A stretch of DNA of 64,000 nucleotides from Dyadobacter chenhuakuii (GTDB lineage Bacteria; Bacteroidota; Bacteroidia; Cytophagales; Spirosomataceae). The notes under the pieces are model-generated. The model was not told the origin of the DNA. It saw only the letters and a program-made list of their open reading frames with translations, and did not search any database. The stretch spans positions 62,001-126,000 of the forward strand of contig NZ_CP098805.1 in assembly GCF_023821985.2 (NCBI RefSeq), read 5' to 3'. Position numbers and translations under genes: made by a program. Within the stretch, counting starts at the first letter, position 1. Each line of letters opens with the position of its first letter. Shown piece after piece: positions 36,198-43,432 of this stretch.

Positions 36198-37166
36198 CTA
36201 AGAAGCGAATGAGCCGATTGGTACTTTCCCGTCTTGCTCAAAGGATGTAATGATTACACCGGTAGTCGAGACTACGTGTTTGACAAGTTTGAAGTTAGTG
36301 GGGACGGTCCCGTCCCCAAAAAGCCTTTTTCCTTTTCCAATAACAAGGGGATATATCCAGATATTCATTTGATCAATAAGTCCATGACTTAGCAAAGATT
36401 GGATCAGGTTGCCACTGCCATGTACTTGCAAGTCAATGCCATTGGTTAATTTAAGGCTTTTTATCTGCTCAACTGTATCTTGATTGAGAAGCACCGTATT
36501 TTCCCAGGTTGTATTAGCCGAAGATTTTGTTACAACATATTTGTTGATCCGGTTAAACAAGTCAGCTGTGGGATCATCTTTCAGCGATGGCCAGTGAGCC
36601 GCAAAAATTTCGTAGGTAACACGGCAAAGCCTAATGCCGCTTCCTAAAAAAACAGGGGCAATGTGAATAAAGAACTCATCAATAAGTCCTGCTTTCAAAA
36701 ATTGCTGGATCGTATTTGCCCCGCCCTGTATCCTGATATCTTTCCCATTTGCTGACTGTTTTGCTTTCTCCAACGCACTTTGTATACCATCATTGATAAA
36801 ATAAAAGGTCGTTGTCCCTTTCTGTACCCACGGCTCCCGAATTTCGGTGGTAAGCACATAAACGTCCGCTTTGTATAAATCCTCCTTCCAAACGACCTCT
36901 CCTTCGTCAAACATCCGTTTCCCCATGATGTAAGCGCCTGTCCTTGCAAACACATCATCAATTAATTCACTGTCTGCCCCGTGTTCAGAACCACCTTCCA
37001 TATTTATATTTTTCCAAAAGGCTTTCTGCTTAAACATCCATGCATGCAGTTTTCCGGACGCACCACCCATGGGATTCTCCGGGCCTCTATTCTCTCCAGC
37101 AAAAAAGCCGTCAAGGGATATCCCGCTGTCAAAAATGATTTTGCTGGTTATAATTTCGTCTTCCAT
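36198..37166 (-). CDS. Fusion of two RibD_C/dihydrofolate reductase-like genes
   Basis: The 322-residue frame joins two related proteins. Residues 1-178 are a nearly complete RibD_C/DHFR-like domain (SGISLDGFFAGENRGPENPM, AYIMGKRMFDEGEVVW, DIRIQGGANTIQQFLKAGLI, FLGSGIRL). At about residue 180 it passes directly into RVTYEIFAAHWPSLKDDPTA, which is the middle of a second member, followed by its end (LQVHGSGNLIQSLLSHGLID, GKGKRLFGDGTVP). The first lacks its C-terminal strand and the second its N-terminal nucleotide-binding part. A deletion between two tandem paralogs explains this best. Whether the hybrid folds is unknown. Confidence 0.8.
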   Translation of the reverse strand: MEDEIITSKIIFDSGISLDGFFAGENRGPENPMGGASGKLHAWMFKQKAFWKNINMEGGSEHGADSELIDDVFARTGAYIMGKRMFDEGEVVWKEDLYKADVYVLTTEIREPWVQKGTTTFYFINDGIQSALEKAKQSANGKDIRIQGGANTIQQFLKAGLIDEFFIHIAPVFLGSGIRLCRVTYEIFAAHWPSLKDDPTADLFNRINKYVVTKSSANTTWENTVLLNQDTVEQIKSLKLTNGIDLQVHGSGNLIQSLLSHGLIDQMNIWIYPLVIGKGKRLFGDGTVPTNFKLVKHVVSTTGVIITSFEQDGKVPIGSFAS

Positions 37167-37178
37167 TATTTGATTGAT

Positions 37179-37380
37179 TTATAGTCTGGCTAATTGTTGG
37201 TTTAGTTTATTGAACATTTGGATCCAGCCGCGGTAAGCTCCGGTTTTCTTGGCTTTATCCTCAGAAACAATTTCATGAATAAGCGCTTTGGTTTGATTGC
37301 GTCAGTCCATGCTTGGAAACCCGATCAATACCTGCGTCAGACAGATGAGATATTGTAAGTTCTTTTTCTTGTGCTTCCAC
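37179..37380 (-). pseudogene. SRPBCC (AHSA1-like) gene with internal deletion
   Basis: The start is a GTG at 37380: VEAQEKELTISHLSDAGIDR matches the AHSA1 opening (ELTISR.FDAP...VW). After about 30 codons the text jumps frame near 37292 to ALIHEIVSEDKAKKTGAYRG and WIQMFNKLNQQLARL, the family's C-terminal helix. The middle (about 90 codons) is lost. It follows the ArsR remnant with a near-overlap, the usual ArsR-SRPBCC pair. Confidence 0.7.
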
Positions 37381-37382
37381 TT

Positions 37383-37632
37383 CTACTGATTTTTAGTTTC
37401 TGCTAAAAAATTATCCAGCTTATGGAAGCGATAGCTCCATAGCTTACGTGATTCCTGCACCCAGGTCATCACTTCATCCAATTGATCCAAGTTGGCTTCA
37501 CACCGTATGACGTGTGACGCTAAATCTGTTAGCTGCCTGAGTGATGTTAAGTTTGCCCTGATGAATCTCAGATACCATTTCAAGCATGGTTTGTCTATGC
37601 TGCCGCATCCGTAGTTGTTTGAGTTGATCCAT
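37383..37632 (-). pseudogene. ArsR-family regulator gene with internal deletion
   Basis: The ATG at 37632 starts MDQLKQLRMRQHRQTMLEMV, then LNITQAANRFSVTRHTV and a TGA; in the next frame the C-terminal end of an ArsR protein follows at once: CEANLDQLDEVMTWVQESRK and LWSYRFHKLDNFL. In full-length relatives (about 105 residues) the recognition helix is followed by the wing and the ERYCEA.L..L..V..W pattern. About 35-40 codons are missing at 37500. It formerly regulated the SRPBCC gene. Confidence 0.7.
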
Positions 37633-37754
37633 AATTTAATGAGTTGTGGTCAACTTATTTCAGGACAAGACAATATATCACATCCTAAAATGATTTGACT
37701 CATACTCCTGTGTTTGCAGAAATGGTTGCTTTGCGCTCAAAACCAGAAAATTAA

Positions 37755-38222
37755 ATGGAACTAAAACCAAAAACACAAACCCTGCTTTCTCTTTGGAAAG
37801 AAGCAAGAACCCGTTTCTCCAATCAATTAATACGCCTTCAGTCTCAGGACTTGATTCGAAAATTACCTCTCACGAAAAATAGCGTCGGTTTTCTGATCCG
37901 GCATGTTGGGGATGTGGAGTTGTTATTTGCGAAGAACGTTTTTGGCAGCAAAATCTCTGTGAGCGCAAAAACATTAATCGCCCAGCACGATACAGGAGAA
38001 TGGACCGATCTGCCCAGCCTGCTTGAATATGTTTCTCATTCAGCCGAAGCGTTGGAAATCGCTATCGGTCTGCAAAGTGATCAGGATTGGGATACTGAGA
38101 TTGTAACCCAGGAGTTTGGGGTGAAAACAAAAGCGGAATCGCTTGGCAGAATAATATCTCACACTGCACATCACGGCGGGCAACTGGCCATTATACTCAA
38201 ATATGCAGATACCGACAAATAG
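37755..38222 (+). CDS. DinB-superfamily protein
   Basis: A 155-residue four-helix protein of the DinB/YfiT type. The three metal-binding histidines appear in LIRHVGDVE and SHTAHHGGQLAII. Members are thiol-dependent transferases (bacillithiol or mycothiol) or of unknown role. It is convergent with the next gene and 122 bases from the ArsR remnant. Confidence 0.85.
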   Translation: MELKPKTQTLLSLWKEARTRFSNQLIRLQSQDLIRKLPLTKNSVGFLIRHVGDVELLFAKNVFGSKISVSAKTLIAQHDTGEWTDLPSLLEYVSHSAEALEIAIGLQSDQDWDTEIVTQEFGVKTKAESLGRIISHTAHHGGQLAIILKYADTDK

Positions 38223-38248
38223 CCAGGCTGGCAGCCCGGCTCGGAATT

Positions 38249-38494
38249 TCAATTGATGTCAATTACCTGTTCGCTGCAAAACTGAGATTTGCCTTGCGTC
38301 CAGATCAGTTGTGCCAGCCACTGACCTTTTTCTAAAATCTCAGTAGAAATGGCGTGAACCGGTTTACTGGTCGGGACGATCTTGAAAGAGAAGTTCTCAA
38401 GGCTCTTAGAAGATTTAGAGAATACGATTTCAGCTTTCGTGAAGTACATCGGTAAAACGAATGTTACCTGCTGGGAGTTAGGTTGGTAAGTCAT
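38249..38494 (-). CDS. Hypothetical protein, 81 residues
   Basis: A beta-rich sequence (TFVLPMYFTKAEIVFSKSSK, PVHAISTEILEKGQWLAQLI) with no signal. The KGQW...L.WT pattern faintly recalls the C-terminal part of FixH-like proteins, but the membrane helix of FixH is absent, so it could also be a fragment. No function is assigned. Confidence 0.5.
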   Translation of the reverse strand: MTYQPNSQQVTFVLPMYFTKAEIVFSKSSKSLENFSFKIVPTSKPVHAISTEILEKGQWLAQLIWTQGKSQFCSEQVIDIN

Positions 38495-38662
38495 ATCACG
38501 GAGTAGTAAATGTGGAATGGAAATTGAGTTAGAGCCCTTGTTATTAGCAAGACAATATTATAGCAGTTCTTACTAAAATACCATGATCGTGGTGGCAGTT
38601 AGACATGATATTTCTCATGAAAATCGGATATAGTTAAAGTTTATCAAATATTTTGCAAAGCA

Positions 38663-38727
38663 TGATTGTGGTCAATTAAAAGGCAAGCTATTGTCATAAT
38701 TCAGTTGCCGTTCGAATGGTAATTTGG
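38663..38727 (+). promoter_or_regulatory. Crp/Fnr-type site and -7 element before the DUF4136 gene
   Basis: TGATTGTGGTCA (38663-38674) matches TGAC-N4-GTCA with one change. TAATTTGG, a -7-like element, starts 46 bases after its last base. The same element followed by TAGA, at the same distance, precedes the UspA gene at 51163. Confidence 0.55.
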
Positions 38728-38755
38728 TAGATCACTTATCTGATCCCGCTAGTAC

Positions 38756-39322
38756 ATGAAAAAACTGGTATATCTTTTGGCAATCCTTGCAACAGCATGC
38801 AGCCCGGAAATCCGGACCTACTCTGATTATGACAAAGAATTTGATGTGTCGCAGTTTCGTACTTATAGCTGGTCGAAACCTTTGGCCGACCAGGAGCGGT
38901 ACCCTTTATACTATAATGAAATGACCGGCAAAAGGATCACATCAGCGGTAAATGACTTGTTAGCAGTACGGGGCTACGTGCTGACTGATAGCAGCGCTGA
39001 GCTTACACTGGATTACACGATCACTGTTGAAGAACGATCGGTATTTCTGCCGGACCCTTATGGGTACATGTATTGGGACAATTATATGCGGTCAAGATCC
39101 GAAGTATTTAACTACCGGGAAGCGACCTTAGCACTTGATGTTTTAGACTCAAAGGACGGGCGTCTTCTTTGGCGGGGGTGGGCGGTAGGCATCCTAGAAG
39201 TTGTAGTTTATGAAAGCAGTGATGTGGAGGTGGCGATCCGGTCTGCGATAGCTAAGATTCTCAAGGACTTTCCAGAATCAGCAAAAAGACAAAGTGTAGA
39301 AATGACGATCAAAATACACTAA
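38756..39322 (+). CDS. DUF4136-domain lipoprotein
   Basis: A 188-residue lipoprotein with signal and lipobox (LATAC at about residue 15) and a DUF4136 body: YDKEFDVSQFRTYSWSKPLA, GYVLTDSSAELTLDYTITVE and DGRLLWRGWAVGI. DUF4136 proteins are frequent in stress and envelope loci of Bacteroidota; the biochemical role is unknown. The gene ends in a 4-base overlap with the convergent hemA gene. Confidence 0.88.
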   Translation: MKKLVYLLAILATACSPEIRTYSDYDKEFDVSQFRTYSWSKPLADQERYPLYYNEMTGKRITSAVNDLLAVRGYVLTDSSAELTLDYTITVEERSVFLPDPYGYMYWDNYMRSRSEVFNYREATLALDVLDSKDGRLLWRGWAVGILEVVVYESSDVEVAIRSAIAKILKDFPESAKRQSVEMTIKIH

Positions 39323-40587
39323 TAGTCATTAACGGAATGGTGTAAGTTCTTTTTGTCGAGGTTGAACAGGTCTTGTAAGGCCTCGACTAATATTTCTGGC
39401 TCACCTTGTTTGCACGCCTGTTTAAGTTGAAGAACGGGTTGTTTGATGATTTTCTGAATCATACTGCTGGTGATTCGTTCCACGTTTTCAAGCTCTTGTG
39501 GCGACAAGCCCTTTGTAGCTCGCGCAATTTCCTGGCTCCGGATCTGCTCGAGGGCCTGCTTTAATTGTTGAACCACCGGTTGCATGACCATCCGCTTTGA
39601 CCAATCATCAAAATCGGAAATGGCCTCTGAGATAATCTGATTTACCATTGGAATCGCCTGCATTCTTTGTGCCAGGCTTTCGTCAGTCCTTGCGCGTATC
39701 CCATCAATGTTATAAATTAAAACACCAGGGATATCCTCTACATCCGGGCTTACACTGATGGGTACCGACAGGTCGATGAGGTATTTGAAAGTGTAGCTGC
39801 CAGAGCGGACCAACATATCTTTTGTGAAAAATGGTTTATCCATGACAATGGAGGAAATGATTATATCGGCAACGGCAATCTCGCTTTCCACGTCATCAAA
39901 ATCCGCAGTCCTGTGGCCATATTTTGAGCCGAGCTCTTCGGCCTTGCTTTTTGTCCGGTTAACCAATGTTACCTGGGCGCCTGGTGGAAGGTTCTTGACC
40001 ACATCGGTACCAATTTCTCCCAAGCCCACAACCAGGATTTTTGGATTTTGCACCAGACTTTTTAGAAGTTCTACGGTTGCGTAGGACGCAGAGCAGGCTC
40101 CGTCCCGGAATGCTGTCTGTTGGACCACTCTCCTATTGGCGAAAAATATCGTGTGTAGAAGCCGGTGAAGGAAAGGGCCAGCCAGATCAAGGTCGATACT
40201 GCATTGATATGCCTGTTTTACCTGGTTTATGATCTGCATATCCCCAATCACTTGGGAGTGTAAGCCCAAAGAAACTTCAAACAAGTGCCGTACTGTATCT
40301 TCTTCGCAGACGAGCTGTTTAAAATAGCTCAAATACTTCTCCGTGTGATTTATCTGTTTTTCAATTAACAAGAGCTTGATGATGCCCTCGTTAAGATCTT
40401 CGAGCGAGGAATAATAGATCTCTGTCCTGTTGCAGGTCGAAAGCACCAGCACTTCGCTGACCAGAAAATACTCCTTTATCCGCAACATGAGCTGTTTAGC
40501 TTCGGTGTCATTGAGCGTGAACAGCCCCCTGACATGCAAGGGTGCAATCCGATAGGAGAGGCTAACTACCTTAAATAAATTAGGCAT
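39319..40587 (-). CDS. hemA: Glutamyl-tRNA reductase
   Basis: A 422-residue HemA: VLSTCNRTEIYY (catalytic Cys), GLHSQVIGDMQIINQVKQAY, the NADPH site VVGLGEIGTDV and YNIDGI. It reduces Glu-tRNA to glutamate-1-semialdehyde, the first step of tetrapyrrole synthesis. The ATG at 40587 lies inside the end of an upstream, truncated alcohol dehydrogenase frame whose TAA is at 40580-40582, so translation may be coupled. No other heme genes are near; its place in a stress island suggests a second, conditionally expressed HemA. Confidence 0.94.
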   Translation of the reverse strand: MPNLFKVVSLSYRIAPLHVRGLFTLNDTEAKQLMLRIKEYFLVSEVLVLSTCNRTEIYYSSLEDLNEGIIKLLLIEKQINHTEKYLSYFKQLVCEEDTVRHLFEVSLGLHSQVIGDMQIINQVKQAYQCSIDLDLAGPFLHRLLHTIFFANRRVVQQTAFRDGACSASYATVELLKSLVQNPKILVVGLGEIGTDVVKNLPPGAQVTLVNRTKSKAEELGSKYGHRTADFDDVESEIAVADIIISSIVMDKPFFTKDMLVRSGSYTFKYLIDLSVPISVSPDVEDIPGVLIYNIDGIRARTDESLAQRMQAIPMVNQIISEAISDFDDWSKRMVMQPVVQQLKQALEQIRSQEIARATKGLSPQELENVERITSSMIQKIIKQPVLQLKQACKQGEPEILVEALQDLFNLDKKNLHHSVNDY

Positions 40588-40855
40588 CGGCAATTTTCAT
40601 CACAACGCGTCCCTGAATTTCACCTGCCTTCATATACGTAAAAACGTCATTAATGTCCTCCAACCGAGCCGTAGACTTGGGTTTGACAGGCCAATCACCT
40701 TCTGCGGCATGCAAATCGGTATGACAAACGCCACTGGCAACAACTTTAACCAGGATTTGGTGATTTCCTGGTCTTTCAACTGGCATTTCTTCGATTTGAA
40801 GAGGTTTTCCGAACTGCCGAACAACCGCGGCTTTCATTATTTTTGGGAGCATCAC
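40580..40855 (-). pseudogene. Zinc alcohol dehydrogenase gene with in-frame internal deletion
   Basis: The 91-codon frame starts MKAAVVRQFGKPLQIEEMPV (ATG 40837; an ATG at 40855 is also in frame) and has VVASGVCHTDLHAAEGDWP with the catalytic-zinc Cys, as in AdhP. At about codon 60 it passes directly from DWPVKPK to STARLEDINDVFTYMKAGEI and GRVVMKI, the C-terminal end. About 250 residues, including the NAD-binding fold, are missing without loss of frame. The product could not be an ADH. It leads directly into hemA and may now serve as a leader frame. Confidence 0.82.
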
Positions 40856-40889
40856 AACAAAGTTTAGAATCTGATTTACTTTGAGATGG

Positions 40890-40954
40890 TAAATTTCAGT
40901 TCTTAATAGTTTTGTTGTCAGGAGTGTGGTCAGAAGAAAGACTGACTTTTGTCA
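40890..40954 (-). promoter_or_regulatory. Crp/Fnr-type site upstream of the ADH remnant-hemA unit
   Basis: TGACAAAAGTCA (minus strand, 40954-40943), within AAAGCTGAC-N4-GTCAG, is a perfect palindrome. At the 46-base distance seen in other units lies GAAATTTA (40897-40890), a poor match to TAnnTTTG. The site is 88 bases before the ATG at 40855. Confidence 0.5.
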
Positions 40955-40973
40955 GCTTTTATGATAGGCAAGG

Positions 40974-42038
40974 CTAATTTCGAATACGGACTAACTTATC
41001 ATATTCCAGAACGGTAATTAGACTGCCTTTCATGTCGATAAGGTGTTCTTCTTTAAAATCTGATAATGTGCGTATTACAGTTTCAGTCGCCGTGCCGACT
41101 ATTGAGGCGATGTCTTCACGGGCGATAGCCATTGAAAAAGGCTTGGTATGATCATCCTGGTAGCGCTGCGCAAGCATCACCAATGCTTGGGCTACCCTCT
41201 TACGCACGGAGTTATACGCAAGGTTCAGCAACCGTTGTTCCCTTTCTTTTATTTCATTAGAAAGCATCTTGATGAATTTTGAAGACACCTCCCGGTTGCC
41301 TTGTAACAAATTGAAAAAGTCATCTTTTGGAATGATTGAAACTTCGACCTCTTCAAGTGCAATAGCAGTTTCCTGGTAGGGTTCGCCCTGCAACAAGTCA
41401 AGATACCCAAAGAAATCACCTATTTTATATAGCTCTGTTATGTATTCTTTACCTGTATCACTGGACTTGTATGCTTTCACTTTCCCTTTTAGAAGAAAGA
41501 AGATATGGGACGGAAAGCTGCCCTCTGTATAAATAGTTTCTTTTTTGCGAAAGGCTTTTACTTTTCTGTCCTGTCCAAGTTTGGATAGCAAATCAAAAGA
41601 TCTAGCCTCTTGAATGAACTGATCAAATCCAGCCGATGAGCGTTCGAATCGCTTACGTAAATTTTGATTTTTCTTTAAACGCACTTCAACAATATGAAGA
41701 AGCTCGACATCATCGTAAGGTTTTGTAAGATAGTCATCTGCTCCCATGCTCATGCCTTTGCGATAATCTTCTTTTTCTGCTTTTGCTGTCAAGAAAAGGA
41801 ATGGAACATGGGCCGTATTCTCGTCCTTACTCAGAAGATGAAGCACTCCATACCCATCAAGCTCAGGCATCATGATATCGCAGATAATGATATCGGGCTT
41901 GAATTCCATGGCAAGCCGTACGCCCTCTTTCCCATTTTGAGCAGTCTGGACCTTATAGTGAGCTAATTCCAAAATTTCGGCCGTATTCTCGCGCATTTCT
42001 GGATTGTCCTCAATGAGCAAAATCTTCTTTTGTTCCAA
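40974..42038 (-). CDS. Receiver-Crp hybrid transcriptional regulator
   Basis: The most plausible start is the TTG at 42038, giving MEQKKILLIEDNPEMRENTA; no ATG is available. Residues 1-125 are a receiver (IIICDIMMPELDGYG with the phospho-Asp, FLFLTAKA, LTKPYDD). Residues 160-270 form a cNMP-binding-like domain (IYTEGSFPSHIFFLLKGKVK, IGDFFGYLDLLQG) and the end a Crp-type winged helix (AIAREDIASIVGTATETVIRTLSDF). This fusion links a two-component signal to a Crp-type output. It sits amid genes preceded by TGAC-N4-GTCA palindromes and is the best candidate for their activator; its cognate kinase is not evident. Confidence 0.9.
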   Translation of the reverse strand: MEQKKILLIEDNPEMRENTAEILELAHYKVQTAQNGKEGVRLAMEFKPDIIICDIMMPELDGYGVLHLLSKDENTAHVPFLFLTAKAEKEDYRKGMSMGADDYLTKPYDDVELLHIVEVRLKKNQNLRKRFERSSAGFDQFIQEARSFDLLSKLGQDRKVKAFRKKETIYTEGSFPSHIFFLLKGKVKAYKSSDTGKEYITELYKIGDFFGYLDLLQGEPYQETAIALEEVEVSIIPKDDFFNLLQGNREVSSKFIKMLSNEIKEREQRLLNLAYNSVRKRVAQALVMLAQRYQDDHTKPFSMAIAREDIASIVGTATETVIRTLSDFKEEHLIDMKGSLITVLEYDKLVRIRN

Positions 42039-42101
42039 ACAAGTATTAATTAAGCAGTTATAGTGTAATATAGACAATATACGTTAATGAAGTAAGTTAG
42101 A

Positions 42102-42136
42102 CAAGCCCGGCGGTTTCATCTTATGACACCGGGTTG
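42102..42136 (-). terminator. Weak hairpin after the YtxH gene
   Basis: CAA(C)CCGG and CCGG(GC)TTG-type arms pair imperfectly around an 18-base loop; a T-run is lacking on the minus strand. It lies between the YtxH stop (42166) and the regulator start (42038). Confidence 0.35.
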
Positions 42137-42165
42137 CTTGCTTTTAAGGATTGATCCTTTGATTT

Positions 42166-42417
42166 TCAATGGTTAAAGTGCTGCTGCGGATTACAGATCA
42201 GCTTATTTCTAAATTCGGTACACTTCTTCTGCGCCTGACGTTTTAAATCGTCAAATGAATCTTCAATCGTTTGCTCAAGTTCTTCCAAGGCTTCCTCGCC
42301 AAAATACAGAATCTTCCTTCGGGTTCTCACCCCACTGTTGGGAGCCAGTAATACTCCAATAATGATCCCCGCTCCCGCAGCAACTAAAACACTTAAGAAC
42401 ACACTGGTCTTTTTCAT
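42166..42417 (-). CDS. YtxH-domain protein
   Basis: From the ATG at 42417 (MKKTSVFLSVLVAAGAGIII) the product has 83 residues: one N-terminal membrane helix with LLAPNSGVRTRRKI, the YtxH signature, then an acidic amphipathic helix (ALEELEQTIEDSFDDLKRQA). YtxH proteins are small membrane proteins induced by general stress in Bacillus. It follows the UspA gene at 42473 by 55 bases. Confidence 0.85.
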   Translation of the reverse strand: MKKTSVFLSVLVAAGAGIIIGVLLAPNSGVRTRRKILYFGEEALEELEQTIEDSFDDLKRQAQKKCTEFRNKLICNPQQHFNH

Positions 42418-42472
42418 AACATCATTATTTAATTCATAGGTGGTTTTTATATATTGGTAAGTACATGAAAAT

Positions 42473-43318
42473 TTATGCCTCATGCGCGGTGTATGTCCAG
42501 ACGGCTTCTGGACAATGATTAACGACGTTTTCAGCAACGCTGCCAAGCATCAGGTGTGTCAAGCCGGTATGTCCGTGGGTGGACATCGCAATGATTGAGT
42601 ATTCGAGTTGCCGCGCAAATCTGATAATTCCTTCTTCCTCTGTTTTGGCTTGCTTGATTACTGCCAAGTAGTTTTCTAGATCATAAAAGCGCGCAAAGTT
42701 TTCCAAAGCCATCTTCAATTCGTGATCTTTCTGCCTGGATTCCGGGGTTTTCACATGTAGCAAATAAAGCCTCGCATTAAAAAAAGCTTGCAATGCTTTT
42801 ACTTTTTCGATCAAGGCACCCTTATTCAATTCAATCGTAGTAGGGAAAACTATATTCTTGATTTGCTCGGCTTTCTGGTTTTTGTGAACCGCGAAAACAG
42901 GAACAGGGGAGCTTCGGACAATTTTCTCCGTATTAGAGCCAACGAGGATTTCGCTGAGCCCGCTGGCACCGTTGGTTGCCATCACCACAAGGTCAGCATT
43001 ATGCTGGTGAATGGACTTTAAAATTGCATGACTAATCAGACCTTGCTCAATAGTGAGTTTCACAGGGACGTTCCCAGTATCTACTTTTTGCATTAGTTCG
43101 TCAAAATCATCCGCGGCTTGCCGTTTCAGTTCTGCTAGAATAGACATCGAATCGACATAGTATGGATTTGTTTCAAGGGTCTGGATGTAGTCGGGAGTCA
43201 GGTTAATAACATGTAAAACCCTCACTTCTCCTTGGCTTAAAGCCGCAATTTCAATAGCAAATCGAAGCGCCTGCTCAGAGGCTTTCGAAAAGTCACAGGG
43301 AACCAGAATGTTTTTCAT
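42473..43318 (-). CDS. Universal stress protein, tandem UspA domains
   Basis: A 281-residue protein with two UspA domains. The first (1-145) has ILVPCDFSKASEQALRFAIE and the nucleotide motif GASGLSEILVGSNTEKIVRS (G-2x-G-9x-GS). The second (150-280) ends STHGHTGLTHLMLGSVAENV. Such proteins bind ATP and aid survival in growth arrest or low oxygen. It shares a likely operon with YtxH. A TGATTTTGATCA site lies 103 bases upstream, at the end of the ATPase gene. Confidence 0.92.
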   Translation of the reverse strand: MKNILVPCDFSKASEQALRFAIEIAALSQGEVRVLHVINLTPDYIQTLETNPYYVDSMSILAELKRQAADDFDELMQKVDTGNVPVKLTIEQGLISHAILKSIHQHNADLVVMATNGASGLSEILVGSNTEKIVRSSPVPVFAVHKNQKAEQIKNIVFPTTIELNKGALIEKVKALQAFFNARLYLLHVKTPESRQKDHELKMALENFARFYDLENYLAVIKQAKTEEEGIIRFARQLEYSIIAMSTHGHTGLTHLMLGSVAENVVNHCPEAVWTYTAHEA

Positions 43319-43367
43319 GAGATTAAGTAAGTTATTGCTTAGTTGCAGAGCTAGCCCATTTCCAAGA

Positions 43368-43432
43368 TAAAATAAGGGAATCGTGAACTTTAATGCCTTG
43401 ATAAGCCTTAGTCCAGATTATGATTTTGATCA
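43368..43432 (-). promoter_or_regulatory. Fnr-like site before the UspA-YtxH unit
   Basis: TGATTTTGATCA (43432-43421) is a palindrome equal to the classic Fnr half-site form TGAT-N4-ATCA and overlaps the ATPase stop codon. TTATTTTA lies at the 46-base distance but matches TAnnTTTG poorly. Confidence 0.4.

Noticed and set aside
37498..37632. Short HTH frame as an IS transposase OrfA
   Set aside because: At first sight it looked like a transposase HTH, but the next text is the end of an ArsR protein and an SRPBCC gene follows, so an ArsR gene with an internal deletion explains it better.
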